NCBI GenBank assembly: GCA_017893485.1
Contig: CM030361.1
Location: 311,136,437 to 311,200,436 of the forward strand
Length of the DNA stretch: 64,000 nucleotides
Source of the DNA: Hemerocallis citrina
Lineage: Eukaryota > Streptophyta > Magnoliopsida > Asparagales > Asphodelaceae
Direction of reading: 5' to 3'
Made by a program: the position numbers and the translations under genes. The notes beneath the pieces are model-generated. The model saw only the letters and a list, made by a program, of their open reading frames with translations. It was not told the origin of the DNA and did no database searches. This document shows positions 36,411 through 50,486 of this stretch, in pieces. Numbering within the stretch: position 1 is the stretch's first letter; each line of letters starts with the position of its first letter.

Positions 36411-39400
36411 ATTTGTGGGCTATTGTCCACTGTTTTTGGCCACTTTCATGAGATTTTTCATTTCCCTCAATTTGTCGGCCATTGTACACTGTTTTCGATA
36501 ACTTTCACGAGATTTCGTATTTTTCTGTTTTGGCCTCATTTTGTGGGTTACCCAGTTTCCGACCGTTCTTGTGAAATTTTAAATTTGACTATCTTAGCCG
36601 CATTTGTGGGTTATAGTCCACTGTATTTTGCCACTTTCGTGAGATTTTTTATTTGTCTCATTTTGTGGGCTATATAGTAGTACACTATTTTCGGTCACTT
36701 TAATGAGATTTGGTATTTTACTGTTTTGGCCTCATTTGGTGGGTTATAGTCCACTGTTTCTGGTCGTTTTCGTGAAATTGTGTTTTTGAATGTTTTAGCC
36801 TCATTTGTGGGCTGTAGTCGACAGTTTTCGGCCACTTTCGTGAGGTTTTTTATTTCCCACATTTTGTTGGCTGTAGTACACTGTTTTCGATCACTTCATA
36901 AGATTTCGTATTTTACTTTTGGTCTCATTTAGTGCGTTATAGCCCACAGTTTCCGGTCCTTTTCGTGAAATTTTGTATTTGAATGTTTTAGCCACAGTTG
37001 TGGGCAATAGTCCACAGTTTTCGGCCACTTTGGTGAGATTTTTTATTTCCCTCATTTTGTGGGCAATAGTACACTGTTTTCGATCACTTTCATGATATTT
37101 CTTATTTTTCTGTTATGGCCTCATTTTGTGGGTTATAGTCTAGAGTTTCCGGTCGTTTTCGTAAAATTTTGTATTTAAATGTTTTGGTCTCATTTGTGGG
37201 CTATAGTTGACAGTTTTCGGCCACTTTCGTGAGATTTTTTATTTCCTTCCTTTTGTGGGGTATATAGTACACTGTTTTCGATCCCTTTCACGAGATTTCG
37301 TATTTTAATATTTTGGCCTCATTTTGTGGCTTATAATCCACAGTTTTCGACCATTTTCGTGAAATTTTGTATTTAATTGTTTTAGCCTCATTTATTTTGG
37401 GCTATAGTCCGTAGTTTTCAGCCACTTTCGTGAGATTTTTTATTTCCCTCATTTTGTGGGTTATAGTACACTATTTTCGATCACTTTCAGCAGATTTTGT
37501 ATTTTACTGTTTTGGCCTTATTTTGTGGGTTATAGTCCACAGTTTCCAGTTGTTTTTGTCAAATTTTATATTTAAATGTTTTAGCCTCATTTGTGGGCTA
37601 TAAGTTGTCTGCCACTTTCGTGAGATTATTTATTTCCTTCATTTTGTGGGGTATATAGTCCACAGTTTCCAACCGTTTTCATAAAATTTTGTATTTAATT
37701 GTTTTAGCCTCATTTGTGAGCTATAGTCCGTAGTTTTCGGCCACTTTCGTGAGATTTTTTATTTCCCTCATTTTGTGGGCTATACTACATTGTTTTCGAT
37801 CACTTTCAGGAAATTACGCATTCTACTGTTTTGGCCTCATTTTGGGGTTATAGTCCACAGTTTCCGGTCATTTTCGTGAAATTTAGTATTTGAATTGTTT
37901 TGCCTCAGTTGTGGGCTATAGTCCACAGTTTTCGGCCATTTTCGTTAGGTTTTTTATTTTTCTCATTTTGTGGGTTGTAGTACACTGTTTTCGATCACTT
38001 TCATAAGATTTCATACTTTACTGTTTTTGCGTCATTTTGTGGGTTATAGTCAACCGTTTCAGGTCATTTTTGTGAAATTTTGTATTTAAATATTTTTGCC
38101 TCATTTGTGAGCTATAGTCCACAGTTTTAGGCCACTTTCGTGAGATTTTTTATTTCCCTCATTTTGTTGGGTTACAGTACACTGTTTTCGATCACTTTCA
38201 CGAGATTTCGTATTTTACTGTTTTGGCCTCATTTTGTGGGTTATAGTCCACAGTTTCCAACCGTTTTCATGAAATTTTGTATTTAATTGTTTTATCCTCA
38301 TTTTTGGGCTATAGTCCGTACTTTGCGACCACTTTCGTGAGATTTTTTATTTCCCTCATTTTGTGGGCTATACTACATTGTTTTCGATCACTTTCAGGAA
38401 ATTTCAAATTTTACTGTTTGTTTTCGGCCACTTTCGAGAGATTTTTTATTTCCCTGATTTTGTGGGTTTACACTGTTTTCGATCACTTTCACGAGATTAC
38501 GTATTTTACTGTTTTGACCTCATTTTGTAGGTTATAGTCCATAGCTTCGAACCATTTGCTTGAAATTGTGTATTTAATTGTTTTAGCCACATTTGTGGGC
38601 TATATTCCGCAGTTTTCGGCCACTATCGTGAGATTTTTTATTTCTCTCATTTTGTGTGCTATAATAGCACATTATTTTCGATCACTTTCAGAAATTTCGT
38701 ATTTTACTGTTTTGGCCTCATTTGGTGGGTTATAGTCCATAGTTTCCGGTTATTTTCGTGAACTTTAGAATTTGAATGGTTCAACCTGATTTGTAGGCAG
38801 TTTTTGGCCACTTTCGTGAGATTTTTTATTTTCCTCATTCTGTATACACTGTTTTCGGTCACTTTCATGAGATTTTGTTTTTTACTGTTTTGGCCTCATT
38901 TTGTAGGTTATAGTCCACAGTTTCCGGTCGTTTTCGTGAAATTTTGTTTTTGAATGTTTTAGCCTCATTTGTGGGCTATAGTCCACAGTTTTCGGCCACT
39001 TTCGTGAGGTTTTTTTGTTTCCCTCATTTTGTGGGCTGTAGTACACTGTTTTCGATCACTGTCATGAGATATTGTATTTTACTGTTTTGGCCTCATTTTG
39101 TAGGTTATTCCACTATTTCCGGTCATTTTCGTGAAATTTTGTTTTTGAATGTTTTCGCCTCAGTTTTGGGCTATAGTCCACAGTTTTCGGCCACTTTCGT
39201 GAGATTTTTTATTTCCCTCATTTTGTGGGCTATAGTACACTCTTTTCGATCACTCTCATTAGATTTCGTATTTTTCTGTATTGACCTTATTTTGTGGGTC
39301 ATAGTCCACTATATCTGGTCGTTTTCTTGAAATTTTGTATTTAAATGTTTTAGCTTCATTTGTGGTGTATAGTCCGCAGTTTTCGGCCACTTTCGTGAGA

Positions 39401-42400
39401 TTTTTTTATTCCCTCATTTTGGGGGCTATAGTACATTATTTTCAATCACTTTCAAGAAATTTCCTATTTTACTGTTTTGGCCTCATTTTGGGAGTTACAG
39501 TTCACAGTTTTGCGGTCATTTTAGAGAAATTTAGCATTTCAATGGTTTAGCCTCATTTGTGGGCTATAGTCCACAGTTTTTGGCCACTTTCGTGAGATTT
39601 TTTATTTTCCTCATTTTGTGGGCTATTGTACATTGTTTTCGGTCACTTTCATCAGATTTCGTATTTTACTGTTTTGGCCTCATTTTGTGGATTTTAGTCC
39701 ACAGTTTTCGGTCGTTTTCGTGAAATTTTGTCTTTGAATGTTTTAGCCACATTTGTGGGCTATAGGCCACAGTTTTCGGCCACTTTCGTGAGATTTTTTT
39801 TTCGCTCATTTTGTGGGCCATAGTACACTGTTTTCGATCACTTTCAGGAGATTTCGTATTTTACGGTTTTGGCCTCATTTTGTGTATTATAGCCCACATT
39901 TTCCGACCGTTTTCCATAATTTTTTGTGTTTGACTTTTTTAGCCTAATTTGTGGGCTATAGTCCACTGTTTTCGGCCACTTTCGTGTGTTTTTTAAATTT
40001 CCCTCATTTTGTAGGCTATAGTACACAGTTTTTTATCAGTTTTATGACATTTTATATTGTAATGTTTTGGCCTCATTTTGTGGGTTATAGTCCAAAGTTT
40101 TCGGACATTTTCGTGAAATTTTGTATTTGAATGTTTTAGCCTCATTTCTGGGCTAAAGTCCACAGTTTTCGGCCACTTTCGTGAGATTTTTTATTTCCCT
40201 CATTTTGTTCGATCACTTTCACGAGATTTCGTATTTTACTGTTTTGGCCTCATTTTGTGAGCTATAGTCAGTCCACAGATTCTGACCGTTTTCATGAAAT
40301 TTTGTATTTGACTATGTTAGCCTCATTTGTGGGCTTAGTCCACAGTTTTCGGCCACTTTCGTGAGATTTTTTATTTCCCTCATTTTTTGGATTATTGTAC
40401 ACTGTTTTCGATCACTTTCATGAAATTTCGTATTTTACTGTTTTGGCCTCATTTTGTGGGTTATAGTCCATAGTTTCCGACAGTTTTCATGAAATTTTGT
40501 ATTTGACTGTTTTAGCCTCATTTGTGGGCTATTGTACACAGTTTTCGGCCACGTTCGAGATATTTTTAAATTTTCTTCATTTTGTGAGCTATAGTACACT
40601 GTTTTCGATTACTTTCAAAAGATTTTGTATTTTACTGTTTTAGCCTCATTTTGTGTCTTATAGTCCACAGTTTCTGGTCGTTTTCATGAAATTTTGTATT
40701 TGAATGTTTTAGCCACATTTATGGGCTAGAGTCCACAGTTTTCGGCGACTTTCGTGAGATTTTTTATTTCTCTCATCTTGTGGGCTATATAGTACACTGT
40801 TTTCGATCACTTTCACGGGATTTCGTATTTTACTATTTTGGCCTCATTTTGTAGGCTATAGTCCACAGTTTCCGACCGTTTTCGTGAAATTTTTTATTTG
40901 ACTGTGTTAGCCTCATTTGTGGGCTATAGTCCACAGTTTTCGGCCACTTTCATGGGATTTTTTATTTCCTTCCTTTTGTCGGCTATAGTACACTCTTTTC
41001 AATCACTCTTGTGAGATTTCGTATTTTTCTGTTTTGGCCTCATTTTGTGGGTTATAGTCCACTATATCCGGTCGTTTTCGTGAAATTTTGTATTTAAATG
41101 TTTTAGCCTCTTTTGTGTCCGTAGTTTTCGGCCACATTCGTGAGATTTTTTAATTCCCTCCTTTTGTGGGCTATAGTACATTGTTTTCAATCACTTTCAG
41201 GAAATTTCGTATTTTACTGTTTTGGCCTCATTTTGGGGGTTATAGTTCACAGTTTCTAGTCATTTTCGTGAAATTTCGTATTTGAATGGTTTAGCCTCAT
41301 TTGGGGGCTATAGTCCGCAGTTTTCGACCACTTTCGTTAGATTTTTTATTTTCCTCATTTGTGGGCTATAGTACACTGTTTTCGGTCACATTCATCGGAT
41401 TTCGTATTTTAATGTTTTGGCCTCATTTTGTCGGTTATAGTCCACAGTTTCCGTTCGTTTTCGTGAAATTTTGTATTTGACTGTTTTAGGCCACAGTTTT
41501 CGGCCACTTTCGCGAAATTTTTTATTTCGCTCATTTTGTGGGCTATAGTAAACTGTTTTCGATCACTTTTAGGAGATTTCATATTTTACAGTTTTGGCCT
41601 CATTTTGTGGGTTATATAGCCCACAATTTCCGACCCTTTTCGTAAATTTTTGTGTTTGACTTTTTTAGCCTAATTTGTGGGCTATAGTCCACCGTTTTCG
41701 GCCACTTTCGTGTGTTTTTTAATTTTTCCTCATTTTGTAGGCTATATAGTACACTGTTTTTTATCACTTTCATGAGATTTTATATTTTAATGTTTTAGCT
41801 TCATTTTGTGGGTTGTTGTCCAAAGTTTTCGGTTATTTTCGTGAAATTTTGTATGTGAAAGTTTTTGCCTCATTTGTGGGCTATATCGTCCACAGTTTTC
41901 GGCAACTTTCGTGAGATTTTTTATTTCCCTCATTTTGTTCGATCACTTTCCCGAGATTTCGTATATTACTGTTTTAGCCTCATTTTGTGGGTTATTGTCC
42001 ACAGTTTCCAACCGTTTTCGTGAAATTTTGTACTTGACTGTGTCAGCCTCATTTGTGGGCTATAATCCACAGTTTTCGGCCATTTTCGTGAGATTTTTTA
42101 TTTCTCTCATTTTTTGGGTTACTGTACACTGTTTTCGATCACTTTCACGAGATTTCGTATTTTACTATTTTGGCCTCATTTTGTGGGTTATTGTCCATAG
42201 TTTCCAACCGTTTTCGTGAAATTTTGTATTTGACTGTTTGGCCTCATTTGTGGGCTATTGTACATTGTTTTCGGCCACTTTCGTGAGTTTTTAAATTTTT
42301 TCTTCATTTTGTGGGCTATAGTACAATGTTTTCGATTACTTTCATAAAATTTTGTATTTTTCTGTTTTGGCCACATTTTGTGTGTTCCACAGTTTCCGGT

Positions 42401-43814
42401 CGTTTTCGTGAAATTTTGTATTTGAATGTTTTAGCCTCATTTATGGGCTATAGTCCACAGATTTCGGCCACTTTCGTGAGATTTTTTATTTCCCCCGTCT
42501 TGTGGGCTATATAGTACACTGTTTTCGATCACTTTCACGGGATTTCGTATTTTACTGTTTTGGCCTCATTTTGTGGGCTATAGTCCATAGTTTCCGACCG
42601 TTTTCTTGAATTTTTGTATTTAATTGTTTTGGCCTCATTTGAGGGCAATAGTCCGCAGTTTTCAGCCTCTTTCGTGAGATTTTTTATCTCTCTCATTTTG
42701 TGGGCTATAGTACGTTGTTTTCAATCTCTTTCAGATAATTTCGTATTTTACTATTTTGGCCATTTTGGGGGTTATAGTTGACAGTTTCCGGTCGTTTTCG
42801 TGAAATTTAGAATTTGAATGGTTTACCCTGATTTGGGGGCTATAATCTACTGTTTTCGACCACTTCCGTGAGATTTTTTATTTTCCTCATTTTGTGGGCT
42901 ATGTACACTGTTGTCGGTCACTTTCATGAGATTTTGTACTTTACTTTTGGCCTCATTTTGTGGGTTATCGTCCACTGTTTCAGGTCCTTTCGTGAAATTT
43001 TGTTTTTGAATGTTTTGGCCACATTTGTGGGCTGTAGTCCACAGTTTTCCGCCACTTTCGTGAAGTTTTTTATTTCCCTCATTTTGTGGTCTGTAGTACA
43101 CTGTTTTTTATCACTTTCATGAGATTTCGTATTTTACTGTTTTGGCCTCATTTTGTTCGTTATAGCCCACAGTTTCCAGCCGTTTTCGTGAATTTTTTTA
43201 TTTGATTGTTTTAGCCTCAATTGTGGGCTATAGCCCACAATTTCAGGACACTTTCGTGAATTTTTGATTATTTCCCTCATTTTGTGGGCTATAGTACAGT
43301 GTTTTCGATCACTTTCATGAGATTTCGTATTTTACTGTTTTGGCCTCATTTTGTTGGTTATAGTCCACAGTTTACGGTCGTTTTCGTGAACTTTTGTATT
43401 TGAATGTTTTAGCCTTATTTGTGGGCTATAGTCCCTAGTCTTCGGCGGCCACTTTCGTGAGTTTTTTTATTTCCCACATTTTGTGGGCTATAGTACACTA
43501 TTTTCGATCGCTTCCATGAGATTTCGTAATTGACAGTTTTGGCCTCATTTTGGGGGTTATAGTCCACGGTTTCCGGTCCTTTTCGTGAAATTTAGGATTG
43601 GAATGGTTTAGCCTCAGTTGTGGGCTATAGTCCACGGTTTTCGGTCACTTTTGTGAGATTTTTTATTTCCCTCATTTTGTGGGCTATAGTACACTGTTTT
43701 CGATCACATTCACGAGATTTCGTATTTGTCTATTTTGGCCTCATTTTGTGGGTTATAGTCCACAGTTTTCGACCGTTGTCGTGAAATTTTGTATTTAAAT
43801 GTTTTAGCCTCATT

Positions 43815-43832
43815 TGTGGGCTATAGTCCACA
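43815..43832 (+). other. Example of the monomer dyad
   Basis: TGTGGGCTATAGTCCACA pairs with itself at every position except one G/T pair, which becomes a G-U wobble in RNA. The A-type form shown here is the most complete; B and C monomers keep weaker versions. It recurs roughly every 58-69 bp through the array. Confidence 0.85.
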
Positions 43833-46240
43833 GCTTTCGGCCACTTTCGTGAGATTATTTATTTCCCTCATTTTGTGGGCTATAGTACACTGTTTTCGAT
43901 CACTTTCACGAGATTTCGTATGTTACTGTTTTGGCCTCATTTTGTGGGTTATAGTCCAAAGTTTCCGACCGTTTTCATGAAAGTTTGTATTTAATTGTTT
44001 CTCATTTGTGGACTATAGTCCGTCGTTTTCGGTCACTTTCGTGTGATTTTTTATTTCCCTCGTTTTGTATGCTATATTTCGTATTTTACTGTTTTGGCCT
44101 TATTTTGGGAGTTACAGTCCACAGTTTCCAGTCATTTTCGTGAAAGTTAGTATTTGAATAGTTTAGCCTCATTTGTGGGCTATAGACCACAGTTTTTTTC
44201 AACTTTAGTGAGATTTTTTATTTTTCTCATTTTCTGGGCTATAGTACACTGTTTTCAATCACTTTCAGTAGATTTTGTATTTTAATGTTTTGGCCTCATT
44301 TTGTGGGTTATAGTCCAAAGTTTTCGGTCATTTGTATGAAATTTTGTATTTGAATGTTTTAGCCTCATTTGTGGGCTAGTCCACAGTTTTCGGCCACTTT
44401 CGTGAGATTTTTATTTCCCTCATTTTGTTCGATCACTTTCACGAGATTTCTTATTTTTCTGTTTTGGCCTCATTTTGTGGATTATAGTCCACAGTTTCCG
44501 ACCGTTTTCATGAAATTTTGTATTTGACTGTTTTAGCCTCATTTGTGGGCTATAGTCCACAGTTTTCGACCACTTTCGTGAAATTTTTAATTTTTCCTCA
44601 TTTTGTGGGCTATAGTACACTGTTTTCGATTACTTTCATGAGATTTTGTATTTTACAGTTTTGGCCTCATTTTGTGGGTTGTATAGTCCACAGTTTCAGA
44701 CCGTTTTCGTGAAATTTTGTATTTGACTGTGTTAGCCTCATTTGTAGGCTATAGTCCACTGTTTTCGGCCACTTTCGTGAGATTTTTTATTTCCCTAATT
44801 TTGTGGGTTATAGTACACTATTTTCTATCTCTTTTACGAGATTTCGTATTTTACTGTTTTGACCTTATTTTGTGGGTTCTAGTCCATAGTTTCCGACAGT
44901 TTTCTTGAAATTTTGTATTTAATTGTTTTAGCCTCATGTGTGGGCTATAGTCTGCAGTTTTCAGCCACTTTCATGAGTTACTTTATTTCCCTCATTTTGT
45001 GGGCAATAATACGTTGTTTTCGATCACTTTCAGAAATTTTCGTATTTTACTGTTTTGTCCTCATTTTGTGAGTTATAGTCCACAATTTCCGATCGTTTTC
45101 GTGAGATGTAGAATTTAAATGGTTTAGCTTGACTTGGGGGCTATTGTCCACAGTTTTCGACAACTTTCGTGAGATTTTTCATTTTCCTCATTTTGTGGGC
45201 TATAGTACACTGTTTTCGGTCACTTTCATGAGATTTTGTATTTTACTGTTTTGGCCTCATTTTGTTAGTTATCGTCCACTATTTCCGGTCGTTTTCGTGA
45301 AATTATGTTTTTGAATGTTTTAGCCTCATTTGTGGGCTATTGTCCACAGTTTTCGGCCATTTTCGTGAGGTTTTTTATTTCCCACATTTTGTGGGCTGTA
45401 GTACACTGTTTTTTATCACTTTCATGAGATTTCGTATTTACTATTTTGGACTCATTCTGTGCGTTATAGCCCACAGTTTCCGACCGTTTTCGTAAAATTT
45501 TGTATTTGACTGTTTTAGCCTCAACTGTGGGCTACAGTCCAGAATTTTAAGCCACTTTCGTGATTTTTTTAATTTTCCCTCATTTTGTAGTCTATAGTAC
45601 ACTGTTTATGATCACTTTAATCAGATTTTTTTATTTTAATGTTTTGGCCACATTTTTTGCGTTATAGCCCACAATTTTCGATCATTTTCATGAAATTTTA
45701 TATTTGAATGTTTTGGCCTTATTTGTGGGCTATAGTCCACAGTTTTCGGCCACTTTTGTGAGATTTTTTATTTCCCTCATTTCGTGGACTATAGTACAAT
45801 GTTTTCGATCAATTTCATGAGATTTCGTATTTTACTGTTTTCGCCTCATTTTGTGGGTTATAGTCCACAGTTTCCGTTCGTTTACGTGAAATTTTGTATT
45901 TGAATGTTTTAGCCTCATTTGTAGGCTACAGTCCCTAGTCTCCAGCAACTTTCGTAAGATTTTTTATTTCCCTCATTTTGTGGGCTATAGTACATTGTTT
46001 TCAATCGCTTCCATGAGATTTCGTAATTTACTGTTTTGGCCACATTTTGTGGGTTATAGTCCACGGTTTCCAGTCATTTTCGTGAAATTTAGTATTTGAA
46101 TGGTTAAGCCTCAGTTGTGGGCCATAGTCCACGGTTTTCGGCCACTTTCGTGAGATTTTTTATTTTCCTCATTTTGTGGGCTATAGTACACTGTTTTCGA
46201 TCACTTTCAGAAGATTTCGTATTTTATTGTTTTGGCTACA

Positions 46241-49200
46241 TTTTGTGAGTTATATTCCACAGTTTCTGGTTGTTTTCGTGAAATTTTATATTTAAAAGTT
46301 ATAGCCTCATTTGTGGGCTATAGTCCACAGTTTTCGGCCACTTTCGTGAGATTATTTATTTCCCTCATTTTGTGGGCAATACTACACTGTTTTCGATCAC
46401 TTTCACGAGATTTCGTATTTTACTGTTTTGGCCTCATTCTGTGGGTTATAGTCCACGGTTTCTGTCCGTTCTCATGAAATTTTGTATTTAATTGTTTTAG
46501 CCTCATTTTTGGGCTATAGTTCGTAATTTTCGGCCACTTTCATAAGATTTTTTATTTTCCTCATTTTGCGGCCTATGGTACATTGTTTTCGATCACTTTC
46601 AGGAGATTTCGTATTTTACTGTTTTGACGTCATTTTTTGGGTTATAGCCCACAATTTCCGACCGTTTTCGTAACATTTTGTGTTTGACTGTTTTTGCTAA
46701 TTTGTGGGCTATAGTCCACCGTTTCGGCCACTTTCGTGTGTTTTTAAATTTTCCCTCATTTCATAGGCTATAGTACATAGTTTTTTACCAATTTAATGGG
46801 ATTTTGTATTTTAATGTTTTGGCCTCATTTTGTCGGTTATAGTCCAAAGTTTTCGGTCATTTTCGTGAAATTGTGTACTTGAATGTTTTAGCCTCATTTG
46901 TGGGCTATAGTCCACAGTTTTTGGCCACTTTCGTGAGATTTTTATTTCCCTCATTTTGTTCGATTACTTTCATGAGATTTCGTATTTTTCTGTTTTGACC
47001 TCATTTTGTGGGTTATAGTCCATAGTTTCCGGTCATTTTCGTGAAATTTAGTATTTGAATTGTTTAGCCTCATTTGCGAGCTATAGTCCACAGTTTTCGG
47101 CCACCTTCGTGAGATTTTTTATTTCCCTCATTTTGTGGCCTATAGTACGCTGTTTTCGATCACTTTCCCGAGATTTCGTATTTTACTATTTTGGCCTCAT
47201 TTTGTGGGTTGTAGTCCACAATTTCCGGTAGTTTTCGTGAATTTTTGTATTCGAATATTTTAGCCTCATTTGTGGGCTATAGTCCACAGTTTTCGGATAC
47301 TTTCGTTAGATTTTTTTATTTTTCTCATATTGTGTGCTATAGTACACTGTTTTCGATCACTTTCAGGAGATTTCGTACTTTGCTGTTCTGGCCTCGTTTT
47401 GTGGGTTATAGCCCACAGTTACCGATCGTTTTCGTAAAATTTTGTGTTTGACTGTTTGAGCCTAATTTGTGGTTCGTGAGTTTTTTTAATTTTCCCTCAT
47501 TTTGTAGGCTATACAGTACACTGTTTTTATCACTTTCATTGAGATTTTGTATTTTAATATTTTGGCCTCATTTTGTGGGTTATAGTCCAAAGTTTACGGT
47601 CATTTTCGTGAAATTTTGTATTTGAATGTTTTAGCCTCATTTGTGGGCTATATAGTCCACAGTTTTCGGCCACTTTCGTGAGATTTTTTATTTCCCTCAT
47701 TTTGTGGGCTATAGTACACTGTTTTCAATCACTTTCATGAGATTCTGTATTTTCCTGTTTTGGCCTCATTTTGTGGGTTATACTCCACAATTTTCGGTCG
47801 TTTTCATGAAATTTGTATTTAAATGTTTTAGCCGCATTTGTGGGCTATAGTCCACAGTTTTCGGTCACTTTCGTGAGATTATTTATTTCCCTCATTTTGT
47901 GGGCTATAGTACACTGTTTTCGATCACTTTCACGAGATTTCGTATTTTACTGTTTTGGCCTCATTTCGTGGGTTATAGGCCACAGTTTCAGACCGTTTTC
48001 ATGAAATTTTGTATTTAATTGTTTTAGCCTCTTTTTTGGGCTATAGTCCGTCATTTTCGGCCACTTTCGTGAGATTTTTTATTTACCTCATTTTGTGGGC
48101 TATAATACATTGTTTTCGATCACTTCCAGGAAATTTCGTATTTTACTATTTTGGCCTCATTTTGTGGGTTGTAGTCCACAGTTTCCGACAATTTTCGTGA
48201 AATTTTGTATTTGACAGTGTTAGCCTCATTTGTAGGATATAGTTCACAGTTTTTTGCCACTTTCGTGAGATTTTTTATTTCCCTAATTTTGTGGACTATA
48301 ATACACTGTTTTCGCTCACTTTCACGAGATTTCGTATTTTTTGTTTTGGCCTCATTTTGTGGGTTATAGTGCACAGTTTCCGACCGTTTTCGTGAAATTT
48401 TGTATTTGACTGTGTTAGCCCATTTGTGAGCTATAGTCCACAGTTTTAGGCCACTTTCGTGAGATTTTTTATTTCCCTCATTTTGTTGGGTTACAGTACA
48501 CTGTTTTCGATCACTTTCACGAGATTTCATATTTTACTGTTTTGGCCTCATTTTGTGGGTTATAGTCCGTAGTTTCCAACCGTTTTCTTGAAATTTTGTA
48601 TTTAATTGTTTTAGCCTCAATGGGGGACCGTTTTCTTAAAATTTTGTATTTCCCTCATTTGGTTGGGTTACAGTACACTGTTTTCGATCACTTTCACGAG
48701 ATTTCATATTTTACTGTTTTGGCCTCATTTCGTGGGTTATAGTCCATAGTTTCCGACCGTTTTCTTGAAATTTTGTATTTAATTGTTTTAGCCTCATTTG
48801 GGGGCTATAGTCCTCAGTTTTCAGCCACTTTCGTGAGATTTTTTATTTCTCTCATTTGGTGGGCTATAGTACATTGTTGTCGATCGCTTTTTGGAAATTT
48901 CTTATTTTACTGTTTTGGCCTCATTTTGTGGGTTATAGTCCACAGTTTCCGGTCGTTTTTGTGAAATTTAGAATATGAATGGTTTATCCTGATATGTGGG
49001 CTATAGTCCACAGTTTTCGTCGACTTTCTTGAGATTTTTTATTTTCCTCATTTTGGGGGCTATATAGTACACTATTTTCGGTCACTTTTCTGAGATTTTG
49101 TATTTTACTGTTTTGGCCTGATTTTGTGGGTTATAGTCCACTGTTTCCCGTCGTTTTCATGAAATTTTGTTTTTGAATGTTTTAGCCTCATTTGTGGGCT

Positions 49201-50486
49201 ATAGTCCACAATTTTCGGCCACTTTCGTGAGGTTTTTTATTTCCCTCAATTTGTTGGCTGTAGTAAACTGTTTTCGATCACTTTCATCAGATTTCGTATT
49301 TTACTGTTCTGGTCTCATTTTGTGCGTTATAGTCCACAGTTTCCGGTCATTTTCGTGAAATTTAGTATTTGAATGGTTTAGCCTCAGTTGTGGGCTATAG
49401 TCGACAGTTTTCGGCCACTTTCGTCAGATTTTTTATTTCCCTCATTTTGTGGGCTGTACACTTTTATCGATCACTTTCATGAGATTTCGTATTTTTCTGT
49501 TTTGACCTCATTTTGTGGATAGTCCACGGTTTCAGGTCGTTTTCGTGAAATTTTGTATTTAAATGTTTTGGCCTCATTTGTGGGCTATATAGTCCACAGT
49601 TTTCGGCCACTTTCGTGAGATTATTCATTTCCCTCATTTTGTGGGGGTATATACATTGTTTTCGATCACTTTCACGAGATTTCGTATTTTACTGTTTTGG
49701 CCTCATTTGGTGGGTTATAGTCCACAGTTTCCGACTGTTTTCATGAAATTTTGTATTTAATTGTTTTAGCCTTATTTTTGGCGTATAGTTCGTAGTTTTC
49801 GGCCACTTTCATGAGATTTCTTATTTCTCTCATTTTGTGGGCTATAGTACATTGTTTTCGATTACTTTCAGGAAATTTCGTATTTACTGTTTTGGCTTCA
49901 TTTTGGGGTTATAGTCCACAGTTTCCGGTCATTTTCGTGAAATTTAGTATTCAAATGGTTTAGCCTCAGTTGTGGGCTATAGCTCACAGTTTTCGGCCAC
50001 TTTCATGAGATTTTTTATTTCCCTCATTTTGTGGGCTATAGTTCACTGTTTTCGATCACTTTCACGAGATTTCGTATTTTTCTGTTTTCGCCTCATTTTG
50101 TGGGTTATAGTCCACAGTTTCTGACAGTTTTCTTGAAATTTTGCATTTAACTGTGTTAGCCTCATTTTTAGGCTATAGTCCACAGTTTTCGGCCACTTTC
50201 GTGAGATTTTTTATTTACCACATTTTGTGGGCTATAATACATTGTTTTCGATCACTTTCAAGAAATTTCGTATTTTACTGTTTTGGCATCATTTTGTGGG
50301 TTATAGTCCACAGTTTCCGACCGTTTTCATGAAATTTTGTATTTAATTGTTTTAGCCTTATTTTTGGACTATAGTCCGCAGTTTCGGCAACTTTCGTGAG
50401 ATTTCTTATTTCCCTCATTTTGGGGGCTATAGTACATTGTTTTCGATTACTTTCAGAAAATTTCGTATTTTACTGTTTTGGCCTCA
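46241..50486 (+). repeat. 4.25-kb satellite duplication, copy 1
   Basis: Starts near the variant string TTTTGTGAGTTATATTCCAC at 46241, which recurs at 50487 and 54735. Internal landmarks map to the second copy at offsets of 4246-4248 bp (47813 to 52059, 48009 to 52255, 50141 to 54389). The copies are nearly identical: the antisense translation of 48120-48530 differs from that of 52366-52776 at one of 136 residues. Confidence 0.85.
47835..48030 (+). repeat. Type trimer of the satellite (58+69+69 bp)
   Basis: Monomer A runs 47835-47892 (58 bp), B 47893-47961 (69 bp) and C 47962-48030 (69 bp). All three begin CATTT(T/C)GTGGG or close to it. A lacks about 11 bp present near the 3' end of B and C. 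Because 58 is not a multiple of three while 69 is, each trimer shifts the reading frame by one, which explains the recurrent 63-codon open frames. Confidence 0.9.
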
